Source of the DNA: Ramazzottius varieornatus
Lineage: Eukaryota > Tardigrada > Eutardigrada > Parachela > Ramazzottiidae
Length of the DNA: 64,000 nucleotides
Reading direction: 5' to 3'
Assembly: GCA_001949185.1 (NCBI GenBank)
Contig: BDGG01000009.1
Span: 1,545,135-1,609,134, forward strand
Numbering within the stretch: position 1 is the first letter of the stretch; every line of letters starts with the position of its first letter. The notes under the pieces are model-generated. The model worked only from the letters and a program-made list of their open reading frames with translations. It was not told where the DNA came from and did no database searches. The position numbers and the translations under genes are program-made. Shown here in pieces: positions 11,970 to 25,850 of the stretch.

Positions 11970-13487
11970 TCAGACCGAACTAGTGGCTTCGCTATCTGAA
12001 TCTTTTTGGCTACGCTCACCGCGTGCTGTTGTGGGAAGGAGCTCGTACTGTGGACCGGGAGTTCGCTCATGTTGTTCTTTCATTTCTCTACCCCGCACCC
12101 AAGTGTACAGGCCTGATCCGATTAGCACCACCGCATTGCTTATCCACCAAAGCGCCGTTTTGAACTCATGATACCACATTACAGCGACAACCGTCTGCGC
12201 AGCCGCCTTTGCTGTGCCGCTAATGTTGTGCGTCAGAGGCGAAGTGACCTATCGTAGATAAGAAGGCTCAATTTCAACCACACATTTTGAACACGACAGA
12301 ATGAAAGGAGATCTAACCTGAATCTGTAGTCCGGTCACGTAACCAATGCCAAGGCCGAATAAGCCGCCAAGCATCATTAAACCTAGGAAAAAACATGATC
12401 AAAAGCCGCAGCTGAAGTAACGGTTTTGATCAACCGAAAACTTACCCCAGAAGTATGGGTCTAAGACCTTTGGGAACACGGGTATTCTGGCGAACTCGCC
12501 ATTGAAGAGCATGAGCGGAAGGAAAAGGAAGACGGCGTTGAAGTTATTATAAAGGGTCAGTTTCCAGATGTTCTGGTCGACCGAGGGCAAGACCTTCTTT
12601 GTGTAGATGGCGTTGAGGGAGGTGAAGAGGCTGGCCAGAACTCCGAAGACGACACCGGGTATCGACAGGGAACCGGTGACGCTTTCTTGATCGACACCCA
12701 TTGCGAAGCCGACGATGATGACGATGCAGCAGATGATAGCTTTTACCGAGGTATATTCGCGCAGGATCAGGTAGGACATTATCTAAAGCCAAATGTTATA
12801 TGAATTCACTTCCGGTTGGCGGGAATACAGCGCAACACTGGCCGAGAAACCAAGACGAATTTGAACTTACAACGTTGAAGACAGTGGTCAGGGATCTTCC
12901 GATGTAGTAGAAGGATACGCCGACGTACTGGAGACACAGGTTGTTCATGGAAATCATCAATACGAAAACAACTGACAACGGCAAGACCTGAAAGAGGGAG
13001 CAAACTTGGACACAGGGACAAACTTCGAGATACGACAAGTTCGTCAACGCGTACCTCTCTGGAAATTTTCTTGTCTATCTTCATAGGAGAAAATGCGAAA
13101 AGTCTGGGGAAGAGCCTGGAGAAGCCGTCTATCAGGAACAAGAACAAGACGGTAACAACGCACTGGAACCAAGTGACGAAGAAGGGCGCGTCCAGCTGCA
13201 AAGCAAACAAATCCCGTTAGGCGCAACACTTCTTTATGACAGTAGCTTCTTTGTTGCAGTGCCACATCAACACCAACCTTGACATCTTGGCTGGACAGAA
13301 GGTATTTGTTGATGAACACCAGGCTGATGGAGATCACCCTACGACAACGAAAAGGTTGTTCGTCATGCCGATATTTTCGTTTCTCATGCCGACAGCCAAT
13401 ACACTTCACATAGTCTGCTCACCAATATGCAGTCACCACTGCCGCAACGACCAGATATTTACGCAGAAGAGAATCCTGTCCTGCCAT
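11970..13487 (-). CDS. SLC35C1: GDP-fucose transporter of the Golgi (SLC35C1)
   Basis: A ten-helix nucleotide-sugar antiporter that supplies GDP-fucose to Golgi fucosyltransferases. The start is ATG 13487 ([18 protein letters not shown]), with an in-frame stop upstream. Exons then give [77 protein letters not shown] and [12 protein letters not shown]. The exon at 12399-12779 has [20 protein letters not shown] and [17 protein letters not shown], which identify the C1 subfamily. The final exon reads [20 protein letters not shown] and ends in a hydrophilic cytosolic tail. A separate open frame at 13578-13844 upstream could be a leader exon, but I found no convincing splice to it. Confidence 0.94.
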
Positions 13488-14609
13488 TTCAGCTTTGCTT
13501 GCCAAAAGATCCCACCGGAAGTGGTCCTCGGCTAGAGTAGATTCACCAGGTGCGCTTCAACAGACCCTTATCGTATCTCAACTTGCATCCGCGGATAGTT
13601 TTGCAGTATCAGACGAAACTACGGCATCCGTGTACAGATCCACGGATGGTCCGTAGCTGGCATCTTCGGGAAGATTAGTTCGATCAATACACGTACGCAG
13701 TCCTACATCGTCGATGTCGATCTCCGAAGCTGCACCCGAAGTAACGTCGCCTTGCACGTTGCAGTCACACCGTCCCGCTGCTAGTGGAGCTTCGTCTTGC
13801 AAAGGAAAAGTGTAACGTAAGCTACTACGTGGTTGGGCAGGCAAAACTGCAAAAGACTTCCAAAATTATGGCGATGCCCCTGCATTAAATTGCTGGAAAT
13901 AATCCGCCACGCGGCAGCTTTCACCAGTAAGTTAGCATGAGCCATGAGGCTTTACGGAGCAAAACAAATCAAGAATCAAGGTGGCATTCCATGCAATAAT
14001 TCATGGAGCATTGTCGTACAGACGTCCACGTACGTGTCGGAAGTTGCGCTCAGCATAGCCCAGATGAGTAGCTCGTGACATCATGGTCCACATGACTCAG
14101 CCAGGACTATCAGCTAACCTTTGTCAGCCGACTAAGCGATTAGCGCTTCGCCGACGAAAGGCCCGTTGTTGCGCCACTTCGACTTCAGAGCATTGTTCTC
14201 TTGCTTTCTTTTGTCCTCGCTCACCCCAGTTTTCCCCCACGCTTTGAACCCACGTTCTGCTTCCCATCAAGCGCTTCTCGACAGCGTACTTGCGATAAGG
14301 AAGTCGCCACCGAAGCCGCACTCATTGACGGTCAGTTAAGCGAGCGAAATAGTTTGGTCCAACGAGTGCAGAGCAAGCCTACAATCTTATTCGTTTGTTT
14401 CCCTTCCAGATCCGATTGGAACTCTGGGATTCTCCTAACACGGATATCCTTTGGGTTCAGCCTGCTGGATCGCATTCTCGAAATTCACATCATCTCAACA
14501 GCGTTCGTGATTAGGAGTGAGAGTTTTCGTCGCTTCGACCTTCTTCCGGTACAGATTGAGCAACAGGTTTCGTCATAAGAGCACTTCCTTCGCAGCCTTC
14601 GCAGCCGAC
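13488..14609. other. Divergent intergenic region between SLC35C1 and PRMT5
   Basis: About 1.1 kb between two start codons pointing away from each other. It contains an 88-codon minus-strand frame (13578-13844, Asp/Ser-rich) and a plus-strand open frame that runs into PRMT5 without an earlier ATG. I recognise no protein, repeat or RNA gene. It presumably holds both promoters and 5' leaders. Confidence 0.4.
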
Positions 14610-16986
14610 ATGTCATCCAAAGGCGAAGTAGTCATCCGTGAGCGGGAGCAGCACCTGGAGATCGGGTTGCTGGAGGACAGACCGCTGGATCCGTCTGGGA
14701 TGGAAGAACGCGCTCGCGCCGCCTTCAACTTTGTCGCTTCTGTCGGTGACGTCCAAGACAAGAAAGCCTTGGGAATCCAGACCAAAGTCTACTACACCGT
14801 CCTTCCCCTGGACTCGACTGCTGGCCAAGCCTCTCCTTCTACTCCGGACAAGAGACAGGAGCGCGGCACCACCAGCCCTGACAGCGGTGTCGAGATGTCG
14901 CCGACGCCACCGCAACCGCAACCGCAAATCCTCTTCACCGAAGACCCCATCGTTATGCTTCCCTACGGTGAAGATAATGTGGAGCAACAGGCTGAAAGTA
15001 TCCTGCAGTTGTACAAAATCGTCAGGAAAAAGAAGGTGGCCCAGAGTATTGGCATCTGGACCCATGTTCCAATGTAAGTTTTGAATTCCAGAAGGCCCGC
15101 AAACGCGCGAAATCTTTTGCATGAAGTGGCGCACGCTTTCATCCATAGCAATGAACATGTGCGCCACATGACGTAACAGTCTCTTACGTTTCGTTGCGGA
15201 CCTCCCAGTTTCTGTTTTAGATTTTGCATTGAGATGTAATGTGTTTTTGTCTCTTTTCAGGCACGGATTGCAGCCGGATTGCAGTGCATTCTTTTCGCAG
15301 AACATTCCCGAGGAAGAAGAAGCCATGAGCTCCTACTTTTGGTGGCACACGGTCTTGGAAGCCACGGGTTTCTCCCGCCACGCTACGGTCGCCTTGGAAT
15401 TGGACTGTTTGACCCTTACTGCAGAAAGCAGCTCGCGCTGGTTGAGTGAGCCTCTAGGATGCCTCATTGTTCCGACCTCCGTCATGCTGCAGTCCGCCGA
15501 AGGAAGCCAAGATCCAGCCTTGCCTCTTGAGCATTCCAGATTCATCAAACGAGCCATCAGGTTGCACGGTTGCAGGTTGATGTTGTACGACGATGTGGGC
15601 TCTTGGGAAGACGGTCGTGTGGTCGAGTGTGCTAAGATATTGCGGGCTCTGTCTTGCTACTATCCTGGTTACGTTCGCGATGTCGATCATCTGCACTTGA
15701 CAGCCCAGCCTTTGTCCAAGAACCTCTACGATGAAACCTATCAGCAGTTTGAGCGAGATCCCGTCAAGTATGTCAGGTACCAAACAGCCATTGAGCGTGC
15801 ATTCTGGGAACTGCAGTTCAAGCGACGACCCGGAAGACCTCCTTTTGGTAAGATATTATAACTTTGCTTGACCCGAAGTCGGCAAAGGCGTCCAGCCAGA
15901 TTTTCATCTCAAGTGGCGCAACTTTCCATGGCTATTAGCTGAGAATGTGCGCCACTTGGCAAAACGGTTCGGATGACGTCATGTACCGGCATCCTGTTAC
16001 ATGACATTTGTTCAACCGCTTACAACTTCTTTCGTTCTTGTCTTTAGGGCGAAAGGAAGCACCGTGGTCGTTGGTGGTAGCGGTCCTTGGCTGTGGTCGG
16101 GGTCCGTTGGTCAGTCGAGTGCTGGCAGCCGCCGAGAAGGCTCATGTTGCGGTGAAGGTGTACGGTGTGGAGAAGAATCCCATCACTCAGCGCATCCTCC
16201 AAGAGAAGCTGGCCACTGAATGGAAGGGCCGGAACGTAGAGCTGGTCTTTGGTGACATGCGAACGTGGCAGCCTGTGGAAAAGTTGGACATGATGGTCAG
16301 CGAGCTGTTGGGTAACGTGGCAGATGACGAACTGTCACCCGAATGCCTGCAAGGCCCACAGCAGCTCCTCAAAGAAGACGGCATCTCCGTCCCTCACTCC
16401 TACTCGGGCTTCGTCCAGCCTGTCTCCTCCAGCATCCTCTACGTCGAACTGCAAAAGTACTACAAGAAGAAAGGTGGCCTGGAGATGATGCAAGCCTTCG
16501 GCAAGGAGCAGGTCGAAGTCGTCAAGCTGGCCCCAGCACAGAGGCTTTTCACCTTCTCCCACCCGGACTTTTCTCCTGGTAAGTCAACTGCCTCTTCACA
16601 TTATCGATGATTTCAAGTTGCGTTGCTATACCTTTCTGCTTCCAGTCATCAACAACGAGCGGCACAGAGTGCTCGAGTTCACAGCTGACAAAGATGGGGT
16701 TCTTCATGGCTTCGAAGGCTACTTCGATATCCTCCTCCACGGCCTTCTCAACTTGTCCAGTATCGCTGGAAGAGAAACGCCCGGTCTTTGTTCCTGGGCT
16801 CCTGCCTTCTTCCCTCTGCTCCAGCCCACTTTCATCCGAACTGGCGACCGCATCAAGGCGGAGTTCTGGCGCCGATGCAACGACAAGGCAGTCTGGTATG
16901 AATGGCAGCTGGTGGAGCCAAAAAAGACCATTGTTCATAATCTTGATGGCAAGTATTTGATGTTTTATCAAGTTTCCCGCCAATGA
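14610..16986 (+). CDS. PRMT5: Protein arginine N-methyltransferase 5 (type II, symmetric dimethylation)
   Basis: Transfers methyl groups from S-adenosylmethionine to arginines of histones and Sm proteins. The four exons are 14610-15073, 15261-15847, 16048-16578 and 16646-16986. They sum to 1,923 nt, or 640 residues, very close to the usual family length, which supports every junction. The N-terminal third (the TIM-barrel region) is strongly diverged, with a Ser/Pro/Gln linker. The middle keeps WWHTVLEATGFSRHATVALE and a PLSKNLYDETYQQFERDPVK stretch whose Phe matches the PRMT5-specific phenylalanine. The methyltransferase core has VAVLGCGRGPLV (SAM binding), VYGVEKNP and the double-glutamate loop SELLGNVADDELSPE. 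The beta-barrel contains VLEFTADKDGVLHGFEGYFD, and the protein ends YQVSRQ. Introns 1 and 2 each carry a copy of a palindromic hairpin element. In-frame sequence upstream of ATG 14610 has no other ATG. Confidence 0.95.
15126..15167. repeat. Short intronic hairpin element, copy 1 (PRMT5 intron 1)
   Basis: GTGGCGCAC at 15126-15134 is mirrored by GTGCGCCAC at 15159-15167 with a 24-nt loop. The arms match two other copies in this window (15910-15958 and 19887-19937). The loop shares a loose pattern (CTTTC..CCAT.GC) with copy 2. Confidence 0.75.
15910..15958. repeat. Short intronic hairpin element, copy 2 (PRMT5 intron 2)
   Basis: CAAGTGGCGCA at 15910-15920 pairs perfectly with TGCGCCACTTG at 15948-15958 across a 27-nt loop. 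It sits in the 200-nt second intron of PRMT5, one exon away from copy 1. Confidence 0.8.
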
Positions 16987-19752
16987 AGTTTTCTGATGCT
17001 ATCTTTGAGCCCTCTATAACAGGAATAGTTTTTTTCTTCGGTTTTTGTATGGTGTAGATCTCTGTGCCGGTCAGTATTTGCAGCTCGATTTACTAAGCAA
17101 GCCGCGCAATTCTTCTCGCTTCAAGTCCAAAACTTTTATCGTCTGGTTCCTTGGTCCTGTTGAATGTCATTCTACCGCAGCGTTATGGCTTGTAGGTAAT
17201 ATGTGATTGTCTGGTCGTTTCTGGTTATTCTTTATTTTCTGCAGTATTTTGTTCTTATTTCCTCCGTGTTACAGCACACACTGATCACTGATGGCCATGA
17301 CGACAATTCCTTCTTCTTTGGTAACAAAACTTGAAATAAAATTGACCATTTCGTAGGTAGGCTGGACCAAGATATCCTCGACTCTTACTTGGGGGTCTCT
17401 ATGTTGGGCAAAAGTGGTGGCCAGATAGAAACATGTTGAAAGTCCTCGGAAGGAGGAAGCTGGTGGCGCAGTACTCAATGGGGGAAACAGTTAACGGAGT
17501 TAGCACGCATGACGCCCCAATGGTGAGGGTGTATACGGCTGGACTTTGTACTTGCCTGGCTGCCTGTTGCTTTGTTCCAGCTGTGGCCAGGAGTGACTTT
17601 GTAGCTACGAAGAGAAGTAACGCAGAAGTTAGTCATGTACGATGTACCGAAAATGGTCGCTCTTGATCTGTCCCACGAGTGGCACGACCAAATACTGATA
17701 GGAAGCTGGGCAAATATTGCTTTGCCATGATCAGTTTGCTACACCAGTATGCCAATTACCCCATACCAGCGTGGAAAATCTTTCGGTTGTACATAGCATT
17801 TTTCTTCTCACCGTCTTTTGCGTTGGAAGTTGGAACCTGCTTTTGCATCTTCTTCCTGACTTTGAATTTTGTCGTGCAACTGCAGCTGGAAGGTTCCGTG
17901 TTATGGCAGGCGGTGGATAGTGCCCAGGTTATCGTTCGATCCTTGTATCTCGATCACCGGGTTAACCATTCATCCGCCGGCATAACTGCCACCACCTAAC
18001 TCATCGCTACGACGTCGGGGACTGTTTTGCGGTCTAACTCCTATAGTAATCTGGTGTGTAACCAAGTTTGACTGTAGTCAGATCAAGCATCCAAATATCC
18101 CTATTATAGGCACGAAGAGCGCTGACAACGAGGCTTTTTTCTCCGCTCTCCGGCTTTATACTAATAGATTTAGAGTCCTGAACTGAGTAAACTATTAATT
18201 AACAGTGGAGCTTTGTGGTCAGTATCTGACGGTGAGAGTTAGGGTTATTCCCACCTGGTAGAAAATGATATCAAACTTGTGTTATCTGGTTGATACACAG
18301 ATGTTGAGCAAAGGCGTGGGTTTCCCCATGATGTTTGTGTTGTAGCAGAGTATCCCAGATGACATCGTGCCCGTACCGGCCCACAAATGCCGTCTTGCAC
18401 CAAGTTACACTTACATTACACCTAGAAAATCACTGGCTTACACCTAGGCCTCGAAACTATATCTTTTTTGGTGGCTAATAGTCGATATTAGGTGTGAATC
18501 CGACGACGCAAAAGGCACAAAATTTGTTTGCGATCGAGTCCTCGTCCCTTGACAATCGTGTCTTCACGTACCAGCAGTATAAGTTCAGCAGCCAGCGACA
18601 AAAATAACCGACTTCGAAGAAAGCTTGTCATGCGCCCAGACACTTCGGCGAAAAAGTTTGCCAGTGGTCAAGTTAGCCATGAATTGCGGAAACGATGGGC
18701 GAAAACAATTCTCGGAAAAGGACAGGATTATGTGTACTGGTACAGATTACTCCTGCCGCTGGCCTGTTCGATGAAACGACCGTAAGTGCCTATCGCTTCT
18801 TCCTCCTTCTCACTCTGCTTCCTCGTCACTGCCTAATACAGCACCGCCTTCCCAGAAGAGAGAGATTTCGCAGAAATATTATCGTGTTTACCGCATAACT
18901 GACCACTGGTCACACACGCTTGCGCGGTCTCAATTTGTAGGGGCGAAGATACTCTGGTACGGAATGTACCCTACTCGTACACGTGTAGCAGAGCGGTATT
19001 ACTGGTAGCACTGTAACATCGAACGCTCACAACAGCCCCTCATTTTCCAGACTTGGGAAGCCTTCCCAGCGACCTCTTCTTCCCAATGATACATCTTTCC
19101 AACTTCCGCAGACTTCTCTGTGCAGAAACAATCCCAACGAACAGCCAAGAACGAACAACAAGTGCTTTACTTATACAGTTGAAATTGCAGCCCTTCCAGT
19201 ACAAACTTTTGCTTAGTTTATTGGTTCATAAGTGTACTACAGGTGCTGTAGGCCTGTGGGCACGGCTGTAAATCAGAAAGTTTGCACCGGAAGGGATGCA
19301 CTTTCAACACTGTATTTTGATATTAGGTGTAAAGACTGGAACGCTGCACCGCCTCGAAGATTGTCATAACTCCGCTACTCAAATGAATACAGAAATGAAG
19401 AGAGAAAGGGAGAGAAGAGGAGAAAGGACGATTAGAGGCGTAGAAATACCAGGTATCAATGACTATTAGTAACAATTTGCAGTGCGTTTCAGTCCCAACT
19501 TCAGAACGGTGACATGGTGATGTTGTGTTTTATAAAGTTGCCGACCAGAGCAAGCGACGCACGCGAGATAAATAAAAAAGAAACACATTTTCCTCAATGG
19601 TATGCTTGAAAGGGGGATAGATAGGTGTACACTACTGGTCGAAGAAATGCTACTACCGATAACAACAGCCGCGCTTCATCCCTCCGCTTGTTCGGCGGCC
19701 GGCCTCACCCATCTTCCTTTGTAAAGTATACACCAAGAAACGCTTTAACCAT
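16987..19752. other. Gene-poor spacer between PRMT5 and 14-3-3
   Basis: About 2.8 kb with no recognisable gene. A likely PRMT5 polyadenylation signal (AATAAA, 17335-17340) and a possible one for the minus-strand 14-3-3 gene (19217-19222) lie in it. A 69-codon minus-strand frame (17269-17478) looks fairly protein-like but has no matching exon that I could join. A TTACACCTA motif recurs in inverted form (about 18416 and 19324), too short to call a transposon. The rest shows no structure that I can name. Confidence 0.4.
17335..17340 (+). promoter_or_regulatory. Candidate PRMT5 polyadenylation signal
   Basis: AATAAA on the plus strand about 350 nt past the PRMT5 stop codon. It is the first such hexamer I noticed downstream. 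Confidence 0.4.
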
Positions 19753-22824
<3,072 letters not shown>

Positions 22825-24469
22825 TTGTGAAGGGGGAGGTGTGAAGAGGAGGTTAGGATAAGAAGCGAGACGTCCGTCTCAAGGTTAAATAGCCGCCTGT
22901 GACCACAGTCAGCAGAAGAGGGTCCCCTTTCCACCACTATTCCTCCCAGACTTTGCCTTTCGCCGATTCTGCAACGAGAAACAGAAGAATCAGACAATTG
23001 GCTCCATTACTTAACTCGTCAGTCTGATCCGTGGGGAAGATTCCAGGGGCTAAGCTGGGACGGAGCAGAAGGCCCAGATGATGCGGCGCATTTGTCAATC
23101 AACTAACTCTGACGGAACGTCCGATTTCTCGTTTGTCAGACGGCTCTCCTTACCTCAAGGAAAGTAAAACCAGGACAAGGTCTGTCAGGAAAAGAGGATA
23201 AGTTGGGAGACTACAGCAAACCTTTGGAGGTACAGAGATCCGAGGAGCAGCGTGACTTTCACGGGAAAATGGCGAAAGTGCAGCAAATGGAAATGAGCAG
23301 GCCAGGCCGCCCTCGTTCTTTTCAACATGGCAAGCTGCTCGACCCTCTACGTCATCAGCATGCCGCCTCGCCTGCTACACCCCATAGCAAGCCACACGCT
23401 CCAAATCCCATTGACCGCCAGTTGAAACAAGCTTCTTCACATCACTCACGCTCCGTACGTATCATTCGGTAAAGCGAGCGTTTTGCGCCGATCATTTCTT
23501 TAAACTACACGGGATGGTCTGCCATTTATGTTCGCACCTCGTCTCGGCACACTTGCACCCGGCAAGATTCAAGTGCCCGTAGCAACTCGGTACCTCCCAC
23601 CGGAAAGGCCCGGATGGAATTATCCTGCTCTCCTTAAAGTCGCACCCGAAAACACCCTCGAAACTTCCAAAGCTGTCTTATGGACTCTTACCTCACAAAG
23701 ACAGGAGAAATTTCTTGCAAGATGCGACACTCAAAATCAGAAGATCGGCGAGTCGAGAACCGCCGAAGCGCTGTTCAAAAGGTTGTAAGATGCAAGCATT
23801 TCCTGTTGTGTCGAAAAGAGCAGCAGGGAGCTTCGGTGCGGCAGCAACACAGAAAATGAAGTTGGCTTGATGTTTCGCGCAGTCCGAAATTTCGTCAGAT
23901 TGCTGTTACGAGAGGTTATCGTGTGGGGAAGTATCGGGAAGTTCAAGAGCACTCCCAGGAACCTGCCACTTTCGGTCCCCATAGCTACTGCGGTGACGTC
24001 ATTCACAAGGATTAACCGGTCGATGACGTGTCATGATGACTAGATATAACGGTGACGTCATGATCATTCGTAATCACGCACCTGGAACTGACGGCGGTGT
24101 GTTTAGTTGGAGTTAGCCACGATTGATTGATAGATCGTTGTTCCGTTACGAACGTCTCGTCATGTGCGCGGTGCGGAGATCAAGCAGCTCGATTTCGGTC
24201 ATCAATCGGATATGCTTTGGTTTTTCCGATGTCGCAATCTCCGCGTCGATTCCTGGAGGATTTTCTGTAGAAGATTCTGGATTATACCACTTCTGCTCCT
24301 CTGAGTTTTCTCTCTCTGCGTGATCGTTCGCTTCTTCTCGGTGTTGGCAACCTCGAGGTGGAGCGGTGATCGGTCCTGTCGACACGGCACTGTTGTTGAC
24401 CATTCCAGCGGTTCGTTGGCTTGTATTTGTTCGCGCCGTGTTACTGTTTGCGAATTTTCCGGCGGAAGA
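22825..24469. other. Divergent spacer between 14-3-3 and MRTO4
   Basis: About 1.6 kb upstream of both genes. It presumably holds the 14-3-3 promoter and untranslated exons and the MRTO4 promoter. Two perfect CRE palindromes (TGACGTCA) lie at 23994-24001 and 24053-24060, 59 nt apart. The short open frames at 23203-23472 and 23528-23788 have no recognisable similarity and I do not call them genes. Confidence 0.45.
23994..24060. promoter_or_regulatory. Paired CRE-like palindromes upstream of MRTO4
   Basis: TGACGTCA occurs at 23994-24001 and again at 24053-24060, about 410-480 bp before the MRTO4 start. TGACGTCA is the consensus for CREB/ATF-type bZIP dimers. The motif is frequent throughout this window, so the pairing may be chance. 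Confidence 0.35.
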
Positions 24470-25563
24470 ATGCCTCGATCAAAGAGGAATAAAGAAGGTA
24501 AGCTGGGCTGATGTCCGCATAGACAGTGTACGAACAAGGGGCAAGAAGTAGGTTTGATGCCAGTGATTCTTTTTGTAGTACGTTTGACGAAAACCAAGTC
24601 CAAAGGATTGGAAGGCAAGGGCATCATTATCTCAAAGGTATCCTTGGAATATAGCGTAGCGACTGTTCTCATCGGTAACACGCATTTGTACTTTGTAGTT
24701 GAAGAAGGCTATCGAGGATCATAAGTACGTTTACGTTTTCGAGGTTGAAAATCCGCGAAACAATCTGATGAAAGATGTGAGGGAAGAATGGAAACACAGC
24801 CAGTAAGAAGTTAAACCTTTTTTGGTGATGTTGTAGGGACTTGCCCTCAGTGCGCAACGTTCCTATTGATAGGTTCTTCATGGGAAAGAACAATATTCTG
24901 CAGCTAGCTTTGGGGAAGACGCCTGAGGAAGAGCAGGCCAATGGGCTTTCAAGTCTTGCAGAAAAGTTGCGCGGTGAACGCGGCCTCCTTATTACCGACC
25001 AGCCCAAAGAGGAAACCGTCCAGTCAGTGCGACCACAACTATGGCCAATATTCTTACTATACCTGCGAGGTACCTGTCAAAGTGGGCATTATGAATAGGT
25101 GGTTCAAGAAGCATAAAGTGGGCGAATACGCTCGCAGTGGCTTCACAGCGACGCAGACGGTCAAGCTGGACGCCGGACCATTAGCTCAGTTTTCTCATGC
25201 ACTGGAGCCGCATCTCCGACAGTTGGGACTACCCACCTCCTTGTCGAGAGGCATAGTCACGCTGTTGAAAGACCACACGGTTTGCCAGGAAGGCGACGTC
25301 TTGACACCGGAGCAATGCCGAATTCTGGTGAAATTTGACGATACTGTAGTCCTTAGTGAGCATAACTAACATTCGTTTTCTCTATTCTACAGAAATTATT
25401 AGAGATCCAGATGGCCAGCTTCCGGATAGTACTCAAGTTCTTGTGGACAAAGAAGACTGGCAAAGTCAAGAAGCTTGGTGGCAAGAAGGGTGCCGCACAA
25501 GGGCTCGATTCCACAGTGACGGAGAAGGAGACAGCCGCCGTAGAAAAAATGGAGGAAAACTGA
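24470..25563 (+). CDS. MRTO4: mRNA turnover protein 4 homologue (P0-like ribosome assembly factor)
   Basis: A nucleolar paralogue of ribosomal stalk protein P0 that holds the P0 site on pre-60S particles until P0 replaces it. Exon 1 gives MPRSKRNKE from ATG 24470. Short exons follow: VRLTKTKSKGLEGKGIIISK, then LKKAIEDHKYVYVFEVENPR, then LPSVRNVPIDRFFMGKNNIL with LALGKTPEEE. The exon from about 25100 gives WFKKHKVGEYARSG, LDAGPLAQFSHALEPHLRQL, GLPTSLSRGIVTLL and EGDVLTPEQCRIL. The last exon starts KLLEIQMASFRIVLKFLWTK after a GTGAAA donor near 25331 and an acceptor at 25391, and ends in a Lys/Glu-rich tail at TGA 25563. The absence of a P1/P2-binding P0 tail agrees with MRTO4 rather than P0 itself. 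Introns are very short (about 50-80 nt). Confidence 0.95.
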
Positions 25564-25850
25564 GTATCTTGTCTTCTTCTCGACGCTTCTTTCGTTCCAT
25601 TAATTAACCCCCATTGCCTTTTACCATTCATCGGTAAAAGCTTTCTCGCAAATCTGGAGGGTCTTTTGGTTGACAGCGCCTCTCTAGACCTAAGACATGT
25701 CGATGTGATCAGCCAACAAGACGATCAAAAAAGATCAGAACGATGAATCGAGTGTCCACTGTTCATCTGAAACAGCCGCGAAATCGACGGGCAGACTCGG
25801 TAGTTGCGCACTGATAAAGTGCCCGAATCAGATTAGTAACCACGTAGTAT

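Noticed and set aside
13578-13844. Asp/Ser-rich frame as a first coding exon of SLC35C1
   Set aside because: No donor in phase before its stop, and the transporter has a good ATG at 13487 with an in-frame stop upstream.
15126-15958. The intronic hairpins as microRNA precursors
   Set aside because: Stems of 9-12 bp are too short for Drosha/Dicer processing.
17269-17478. 69-codon minus-strand frame ending EEGIVVMAISDQCVL as a gene
   Set aside because: The peptide looks plausible, but I found no upstream exon with matching phase and no family that I recognise, so it is left as a note only.
18416-19332. TTACACCTA / TAGGTGTAA as ends of a DNA transposon
   Set aside because: The repeat is only 9 bp, several copies cluster near the left end, and no target duplication or transposase lies between.
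22825-24469. Frames at 23203 and 23528 as small genes
   Set aside because: No conserved features and ordinary chance length for this base composition.
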